20,130 nt of DNA from an uncultured Alphaproteobacteria bacterium. Its GTDB lineage: Bacteria > Pseudomonadota > Alphaproteobacteria > Puniceispirillales > Puniceispirillaceae. The notes below the pieces were generated by a model. It did no database searches, had not been told where the DNA came from, and saw nothing but the letters and a program-made list of their open reading frames with translations. Location: assembly GCA_937924895.1 (NCBI GenBank), contig CALEYP010000077.1, positions 1 to 20,130 on the forward strand. Reading direction: 5' to 3'. Made by a program: the position numbers and the translations under genes. This document shows, in pieces, positions 15,263-20,130 of the stretch; position 1 is the first letter of the stretch; each line of letters opens with the position of its first letter.

Positions 15263-15639
15263 AGCATATCGTGCTCTTCAAGGACTTTGCGTGCCACACG
15301 GAAACATTCTAGCGCCTGTGGAACCCCGCAATAGATGCCGATGACATGGATGATGCCACGAATTTCTTCAACGCTAACACCATTTGTGACAGCGCCATTA
15401 CAATGCACTTCCCATTCATGCATCTTGCCCAAAGCGCCAATCATTGCCAAATTCATCATTGACCGTGTTTTGGCATCAATGGCGTCATCACCCCAGCCGA
15501 ACCCCCAGCACCAGGCTGTCATGGCCTCTTGGAAGGGGCGCGTGAAATCATCAGCGCTTGCTAAGTTTTTGGTAACATAGTCTGCGCCAAGTGTGGCTTT
15601 GCGTTGGCTCAGACCTTTTTCAAATAGTGAATCATCCAT
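15259..15639 (-). CDS. Carboxymuconolactone decarboxylase family protein (PcaC-like)
   Basis: The 126-residue protein is close in length and pattern to 4-carboxymuconolactone decarboxylase PcaC: FQEAMTAWCWGFGWGDDAID, RSMMNLAMIGALGKMHEWEVHCNGAVTNGVSVEEIRGI and IHVIGIYCGVPQALECF follow its order. It lacks the AhpD-type CxxC redox pair. PcaC decarboxylates a lactone acid in the beta-ketoadipate pathway, but no other pca gene is visible. A decarboxylation or isomerisation of a related lactone or keto acid, next to the lactonase, is more likely (inference). The ATG at 15639 has AAGGA six bases upstream. It is transcribed alone, against its neighbours, from the divergent region 15640-15811. Confidence 0.85.
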   Translation of the reverse strand: MDDSLFEKGLSQRKATLGADYVTKNLASADDFTRPFQEAMTAWCWGFGWGDDAIDAKTRSMMNLAMIGALGKMHEWEVHCNGAVTNGVSVEEIRGIIHVIGIYCGVPQALECFRVARKVLEEHDML

Positions 15640-15654
15640 CTTTTTATCCTTCTC

Positions 15655-15687
15655 ATCACAGGTGGTTGAACTCTCTTCGTCTGTGAT
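15655..15687. promoter_or_regulatory. Inverted repeat in the CMD/dipeptidase divergent region
   Basis: ATCACAG (15655-15661) and CTGTGAT (15681-15687) form a perfect 7-bp inverted repeat separated by 19 bases, just upstream of the CMD gene. It may be a regulator site or a leader hairpin. The surrounding region (15640-15811) shows no promoter that I can defend and nothing else recognisable. Confidence 0.3.
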
Positions 15688-15811
15688 ACGCCTGTTGAAA
15701 ACGACATGTCTAGCGAGATGGCGACACCTTATGAAAAAGCTTGGTACTGTCTCTTGCCTTTTCGCTCGCTTTTATTCAGGTTGATGACAAGACAGCGTGG
15801 GAGGATACGCC

Positions 15812-16801
15812 ATGGCAACGCGGCCGCTATATATTGATAATCTGCAATATGTGAATTGGCATCCACGCCATTTTCAAGAAATGCAGCAAGGTCAGCTCTC
15901 TGCCGTCCATGTCACTATTTGTTATCATGAAGGGTTTCGCGAAACCGTTTCCAATTTTGCCCAATGGAACCGTTGGTTTGAATTATACCCGCATTTGATT
16001 CAGCGCGGCCTGACGGGGGATGATGTCCGCCAAGCGCATGAGGCAGGCCGTACGGCGATTATTTTTGGCTATCAGAATTGCTCGCCGATCGAAGATGATA
16101 TGGGGCTTATTGAGATTAATCATCAATTAGGCGCGCGTTTCATGCAGCTTAGCTATAATAACCAGTCACTTTTAGCGACAGGGTGTTATGAAGATGAAGA
16201 CCCAGGTCTGACGCGGTTTGGCAAACAGGCTATCAAGGAAATGAATCGGGTCGGGCTTGTGGTGGATATGAGCCATTCCGCTGATCGTTCTACATTAGAA
16301 GCAATAGATGTCTCTGAGAGACCAATTGCTATCACCCATGCGAACCCTGATTGGTGGCATCCTGCGCGCCGCAATAAAAGTGACGAGATTATTAAAGCTT
16401 TGACAAACGCAGGTGGCATGATTGGATTTTCTATCTATCCGCACCATTTAAAAGGGGGGAGTGATTGTAGCCTTACCTCTTTTTGTCAGATGGTAGCGGA
16501 TGCGGCATCAGCCTATGGTGTGAATGCGTTGGGAATTGGCTCAGATTTATGTCAGGACCAGCCTGATTCAGTCGTGGAATGGATGCGCAATGGTCGCTGG
16601 TCAAAGGTGATGGATTATGGTGAAGGCTCAGCAGATGCCGCTGGTTTTCCAGCACAGCCTTCGTGGTTTGAGCGCATATCTGATTTCCCAAATCTGGCAT
16701 CAGGCCTGCGTGATGTCGGGTTCAGCGAGGCAGAGACCGCGCTCATTATGGGCGAGAATTGGCTTCGGTTTTATGATGAGAATTTTGGCCCAGCCATATG
16801 A
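15812..16801 (+). CDS. Peptidase M19 (renal dipeptidase) family homologue with altered metal site
   Basis: The 329-residue TIM-barrel protein belongs to family M19. Kept are H155 (VDMSH), H176 (ITHAN) and D245 (GIGSDL), the second-half ligand positions. Missing are the N-terminal HxD pair (IDNLQY stands where IDGHND is usual) and the bridging glutamate, which reads FGYQN with Q88. The same changes occur in the M19 homologue of the Pseudomonas glycine-betaine catabolism locus (PA5396, recalled from memory), so this is a distinct branch rather than a decayed gene. It probably does not use the binuclear zinc of true dipeptidases, and its substrate is unknown. The start is the ATG at 15812, preceded by GGGAGGA; an in-frame GTG at 15797 overlaps that site. 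It is followed after 30 nt by the 573-residue gene. Confidence 0.82.
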   Translation: MATRPLYIDNLQYVNWHPRHFQEMQQGQLSAVHVTICYHEGFRETVSNFAQWNRWFELYPHLIQRGLTGDDVRQAHEAGRTAIIFGYQNCSPIEDDMGLIEINHQLGARFMQLSYNNQSLLATGCYEDEDPGLTRFGKQAIKEMNRVGLVVDMSHSADRSTLEAIDVSERPIAITHANPDWWHPARRNKSDEIIKALTNAGGMIGFSIYPHHLKGGSDCSLTSFCQMVADAASAYGVNALGIGSDLCQDQPDSVVEWMRNGRWSKVMDYGEGSADAAGFPAQPSWFERISDFPNLASGLRDVGFSEAETALIMGENWLRFYDENFGPAI

Positions 16802-16831
16802 CAACCAGCTAGTGAAGGAGGTAGAGAGGTC

Positions 16832-18553
16832 ATGCAACAAACACAAGCGACATGCCAGCAAGATGACGCCTTAACCTTGCGTCCTGCCTCAGATGTGATG
16901 CGCCTGCCTGCTCTAGGGGCAAGCTTTGCGCACCGTCTTTCATTCAAGCGGACATTGATTCGCGCCCTTCATAGCCAAAAGGCAGAGTTGCGCTTGCATG
17001 AGGTTGCGCTGAATGACGAAGGCTTTGGTCATGCCGTGTTGGTGATGCCGTTCCATGGTAAAGAATATGCGCTTATCGCTTATAGCCGTCCTCTGGCTGA
17101 TGCTGAACGGACAGACCGCGTGATAGCTACTGCTTGGGATGCTAGTTTTTGCTTGTTCGATGGTATCCCATCAGCGGCTGATGTTGCCCAATTATCCGAA
17201 GAAGTTACCCATCAAGAAGCTGGGCAGTATCATGAAAAAGTGATGACTCTCTCGCGGGCTAATAAATCGGTGCGCCTGTTTGCGCATGTGGTCGACGCCC
17301 TTGCCGAAGGCCAGCAGCCAGATCATGATAAAATCGCAGCAATTGGCTATTTGATGCGCACGACGGCTGTCTATGGCAATGGTAAATTTGGTATCGCAGA
17401 CCGTGATGTTATCAAAAATTATCCTGGCCTGGATGGCCCGTTCAGAGCTGAGATGTTAACCGTATATCTCATCCGTGAATTTACATTTTTACTTGCTGAG
17501 CATGTGGCAAAGGCGCGGGGCGGGGCAGAGGCAACGTCGTTGCATCCTGTGATGCGCCGTAATTTAGGGGTTGGAAATTCTACAGGGTTGGGGATGGCGC
17601 CCTTCCTTATTCATCATCCTAATTTGCTTCATAGTTGGATCATGGTGCGTGAGACAGCCATTGCGCGGACACGTCAGCGTGCTGCCTTATCATCAGATGA
17701 ACAACAGATCTATCACAAGTTAGCGGATAGGGTCCAAGCGCATCTCGAACAATGGCAAGTTGATGATGCCGGCTATCATTCTATCATCGCTCAATTGCGG
17801 AAAGAATGGACGGCTTTGCGGTCAGTCTTAGATGACCATCTTGCATCCTCTTACCCATTTGAAGCCTTGTTCACTTATGCTAGCACGCGAGGGGATGATT
17901 TTACGGCCCTCATGGCGTCTTTCATCATGGAATATCAATCAGAGATTTGTGATGGTCTTGAAGATTGTATGACACAAGCCAGAGCGCCGCTGCTAGAGCC
18001 TGCCATGACAATGTCTCAGCTGCATAAGATTATCCAGCAGCATTATCAATGGGCACTTGCGATTGATATCTCAAAGTCTGAAGCGCGCCAACAATTTTGG
18101 TATGTGTCTGAAGAGAAATTAGAACCGCGGCTTGGCGATGCGACAAAAGAGGCAGGTCAAGATAAGGAGATGCCGTTCGCAATTGCGCATTATATCGCAG
18201 ATCTGCTGACACAGATGGATAGCCTTGGGTCAGATGCCACTGTTGCAGAATTACTTCTGCGTTATCCACAATCGCGTTTTATTGTCAGACGCCTTCAGAA
18301 TACAGCCCATTTCCCCTATGCGGAAATTGCAGGGAATTTGGTGGGGGCTGAATGCCGGCCCATTGATTTGTTGCGCTGTAAATTATCCTTTTTTGGGGCC
18401 TCTAAATTTGATCCGCGTTCTGATAGATGGACTCGTATCACGATGTTCCAAGGAGCGCCATCAGCAGCCGAGTTATCAGACCCACAAGCCGATGATTGGG
18501 CCTTTTGGGTGGTTGCACCACCAGCCCTGTCTTCTCCATCTGAGATGGCGTAA
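16832..18553 (+). CDS. Conserved protein of unknown function, 573 aa
   Basis: I do not recognise a named family. The protein has no signal peptide and no membrane segment, so it is probably cytoplasmic. Segments that look strongly constrained are MRTTAVYGNGKFGIADR (174-190), a helix-rich stretch REFTFLLAEHVAKARGG, and LHPVMRRNLGVGNSTGLG continuing to MAPFLIHHP (to 263), rich in Gly, His and Asn like a ligand pocket. I recall similar proteins, unnamed, in marine alphaproteobacteria. AAGGAGG (16815-16821) precedes the ATG. Its stop overlaps the start of the DUF3726-like gene in a TAATG junction, pointing to coupled synthesis and perhaps a complex. Neighbours suggest a catabolic role with the M19-like and LDH2-like proteins; no reaction is claimed. 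Confidence 0.8.
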   Translation: MQQTQATCQQDDALTLRPASDVMRLPALGASFAHRLSFKRTLIRALHSQKAELRLHEVALNDEGFGHAVLVMPFHGKEYALIAYSRPLADAERTDRVIATAWDASFCLFDGIPSAADVAQLSEEVTHQEAGQYHEKVMTLSRANKSVRLFAHVVDALAEGQQPDHDKIAAIGYLMRTTAVYGNGKFGIADRDVIKNYPGLDGPFRAEMLTVYLIREFTFLLAEHVAKARGGAEATSLHPVMRRNLGVGNSTGLGMAPFLIHHPNLLHSWIMVRETAIARTRQRAALSSDEQQIYHKLADRVQAHLEQWQVDDAGYHSIIAQLRKEWTALRSVLDDHLASSYPFEALFTYASTRGDDFTALMASFIMEYQSEICDGLEDCMTQARAPLLEPAMTMSQLHKIIQQHYQWALAIDISKSEARQQFWYVSEEKLEPRLGDATKEAGQDKEMPFAIAHYIADLLTQMDSLGSDATVAELLLRYPQSRFIVRRLQNTAHFPYAEIAGNLVGAECRPIDLLRCKLSFFGASKFDPRSDRWTRITMFQGAPSAAELSDPQADDWAFWVVAPPALSSPSEMA

Positions 18554-19155
18554 TGCGGTTATCTGCAAACCAATTATATGCTGAGCTGAAGAAAGCCTTT
18601 TGCGGGGCAGGCTATGATTTCGCAAGCGCAGATGATATTGCGCAAGCGGGTCAATTTATGGCCCAGTTGGGGCATGATATCTCAGATGAAGTTTCAGCAT
18701 CTCTCGCTGCAGGTTACGGCTTAGCAACATCACCTCATAAGGCAGGCGATGGCTGGCAATTGCCATTAGATGCTAGCTTGCCAGATATGCTGGCTGGTCG
18801 CGATTTCTATCTTTCAGATGATAGCCTGACGCTGCATTGCGAGGCGCTCAATTATCCTCTTCTATCGCATGGTTTGATGGCCTTGGCGCAGAGCCCTTAT
18901 TTTTGGTCTTTTGCCACGGCCGACGCCCAACCGCTGACAACAATTTGTCAGGGGCATCATAAGACGATCCCGCAGACACTGATGTTGCGCAAAATCGCCT
19001 TTCATCCTGGTGCCGCCTTATCAATGCCGGTGCGCGTTGTAGTGAGTGATAGCTGTTATGAGCTTGTCTCTCACTATGCCTATAAGACCTATGTCCCATC
19101 CTCAGAGGCGTCTCGCGCTGCTGGTGCTGGGGCAGGGCTAACTGATAATGATTAA
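18553..19155 (+). CDS. DUF3726-like protein
   Basis: The 200-residue protein begins with a pattern resembling the DUF3726 family: LSANQLYAELKKAFCGAGYD, then ASADDIAQAGQFMAQLG. DUF3726 is an uncharacterised, mainly alphaproteobacterial family of about this length. The assignment is from memory of that N-terminal pattern and is not certain. There is no signal peptide or membrane segment. The tail (residues 185-200) is rich in Ala/Gly and acidic. It starts within the stop codon of the 573-residue gene (TAATG), so the two products are probably made in step. It is followed 28 nt later by the LDH2-family gene. Confidence 0.65.
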   Translation: MRLSANQLYAELKKAFCGAGYDFASADDIAQAGQFMAQLGHDISDEVSASLAAGYGLATSPHKAGDGWQLPLDASLPDMLAGRDFYLSDDSLTLHCEALNYPLLSHGLMALAQSPYFWSFATADAQPLTTICQGHHKTIPQTLMLRKIAFHPGAALSMPVRVVVSDSCYELVSHYAYKTYVPSSEASRAAGAGAGLTDND

Positions 19156-19183
19156 GTGAAATGAAATAACGAAGGAGCCAACT

Positions 19184-20130
19184 ATGTCCGCTACACAAGA
19201 TACTAAGGCATTGACGCTTGATGAGATTAGAGCGTTAGCAACAAAAGCCTTATTGGCCCATGGCTGTGATGAAGCGAATGCCGCGGCTATCGCAGATACG
19301 GTCACTCGTGCAGAACGTGATGGCTCAGCCTCTCATGGTTTGTTCCGCCTGCCTGGCTATATCAAATCCATGCAGTCCGGCAAGGTGAATGGCAAGGCCC
19401 AACCTGTGATTGACCAGACCCTTCCTGCGGTGATTTCAGTTGATGGTGCGCATGGCTATGCGCCGTACACCTTATCTGAATCGCTTCCTGTTTTGGCAAA
19501 GGCTGCCTCACAAACCGGGATTGCTGTGATGCGGCTTTATAATAGCTTCCATTTTGCGGCCCTCTGGCCAGAAGTGGAATATCTAGCGGAACAAAATCTA
19601 GTTGGTATTGCCTGTACCTGTTTCAAACCATCAGTTGCACCTGCTGGAACAAGCACTGCCTTTTTTGGGACAAACCCGCTCGCCTTTGCCTTCCCGCGCC
19701 CTGGGACAACACCAGTTGTGTTTGATATGGCGACATCACGCCTTGCAAAGGGGGATGTGATGATTGCGGCTCGTGACGGCCATGAGCTACCAGATGGCAC
19801 GGGTCTTGGGCCTGATGGCCAGCCGACAAATGACCCCAATGAAGTGCTGAAGGGGGTATTGCTGCCATTTGGCGGCTATAAGGGGTCTGCTATTTCTTTG
19901 ATGGTTGAATTATTATCATCAGCGCTAACAGGTGACCAGTTCAGCTACGAAGCAGCCAAACAGGATAATAATGATGGTGGCCCGGCCCGCGGCGGGGAGC
20001 TTATCATTGCCCTCTCACCTGATTTGATTGTTGGTGATGGCTGGCGCGACCATAGCAGTGACTTCTTCAAGGAGATTGAAAAGTTAGACGGGTTGCGCCT
20101 ACCAGGTGCGCGCCGTCATACCAACCGCAG
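19184..20130 (+). CDS. LDH2-family oxidoreductase, cut by the window end
   Basis: 315 codons are visible and the frame is still open at the last base; the family usually has 330-360 residues, so it is nearly complete. Features of LDH2/malate dehydrogenase-type NAD(P)H enzymes are present: ASHGLFRLPGY with catalytic H51, YNSFHFAALWPEVEYLAE with H123, FFGTNPLAFAFPRP, FDMATSRLAKGD and LPFGGYKGSAISLMVELL. The HFAALWPEVE and LPFGGYKGS blocks are closest, from memory, to pyrroline-/piperideine-2-carboxylate reductases (DpkA type), which reduce cyclic imines; sulfolactate dehydrogenase ComC belongs to the same fold. The substrate stays open. AAGGAG (19172-19177) precedes the ATG. It is the fourth gene of the plus-strand set that starts with the M19-like gene. 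Confidence 0.88.
   Translation, partial: MSATQDTKALTLDEIRALATKALLAHGCDEANAAAIADTVTRAERDGSASHGLFRLPGYIKSMQSGKVNGKAQPVIDQTLPAVISVDGAHGYAPYTLSESLPVLAKAASQTGIAVMRLYNSFHFAALWPEVEYLAEQNLVGIACTCFKPSVAPAGTSTAFFGTNPLAFAFPRPGTTPVVFDMATSRLAKGDVMIAARDGHELPDGTGLGPDGQPTNDPNEVLKGVLLPFGGYKGSAISLMVELLSSALTGDQFSYEAAKQDNNDGGPARGGELIIALSPDLIVGDGWRDHSSDFFKEIEKLDGLRLPGARRHTNR

Noticed and set aside
1..20130. Mobile element, prophage, CRISPR, tRNA or rRNA
   Set aside because: I found no transposase, integrase, repeat-spacer pattern or structural RNA signature on either strand.

Overview
The window reads as chromosomal DNA from a marine, oligotroph-like alphaproteobacterium. The support is roughly even GC, very tight gene packing with 1-4 nt overlaps, Roseobacter/SAR116-type gene families and a CUT1-type importer. 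A SAR116-type genome (Puniceispirillum relatives) is my best guess, but this comes from recalled gene style and no search was run. There are 17 protein-coding genes, two of them cut by the window edges. I see no rRNA, tRNA, CRISPR array or insertion sequence. No stretch without a gene exceeds 300 bases; the longest are 13235-13375 and 15640-15811.

Layout. (1) 1-702 (+) is the C-terminal half of an FbpB-like iron(III) ABC permease, unrelated to the rest. (2) 699-13234 (-) is one apparent 12-gene operon. In transcription order it holds a MalK/UgpC-like ATPase, a periplasmic sugar-type binding protein, a U-tailed hairpin, two CUT1 permeases (both enlarged), a one-domain SnoaL-like protein, an HpsN-type histidinol-dehydrogenase homologue, a two-domain SnoaL-like protein, an SDR dehydrogenase, a LacI-family regulator, a second two-domain SnoaL-like protein, a bicupin and a stand-alone MetE-like catalytic domain. 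(3) 13235-13375 is a divergent promoter region. (4) 13376-15262 (+) encodes a third two-domain SnoaL-like protein and a COG3618-type amidohydrolase/lactonase. (5) 15259-15639 (-) is a PcaC-like carboxymuconolactone decarboxylase family protein. (6) 15812-20130 (+) encodes an M19 dipeptidase homologue lacking part of the metal site, an unrecognised 573-residue conserved protein, a DUF3726-like protein, and an LDH2-family oxidoreductase of the pyrroline/piperideine-2-carboxylate reductase type, which runs off the window.

How it may work together (inference). A small polyhydroxylated or otherwise polar compound is taken up by the ABC importer under LacI-type control. It is then oxidised by the HisD-like and SDR dehydrogenases, and lactone or keto-acid intermediates are handled by the lactonase, the CMD protein, the bicupin and the SnoaL-like proteins. 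The MetE-like protein could accept a methyl group from the substrate. The second plus-strand set (M19-like, unknown, DUF3726, LDH2) may be a separate module or the lower part of the same pathway. The substrate cannot be read from the sequence. The combination matches no catabolic pathway I can name, and it is the main candidate here for an undescribed system.
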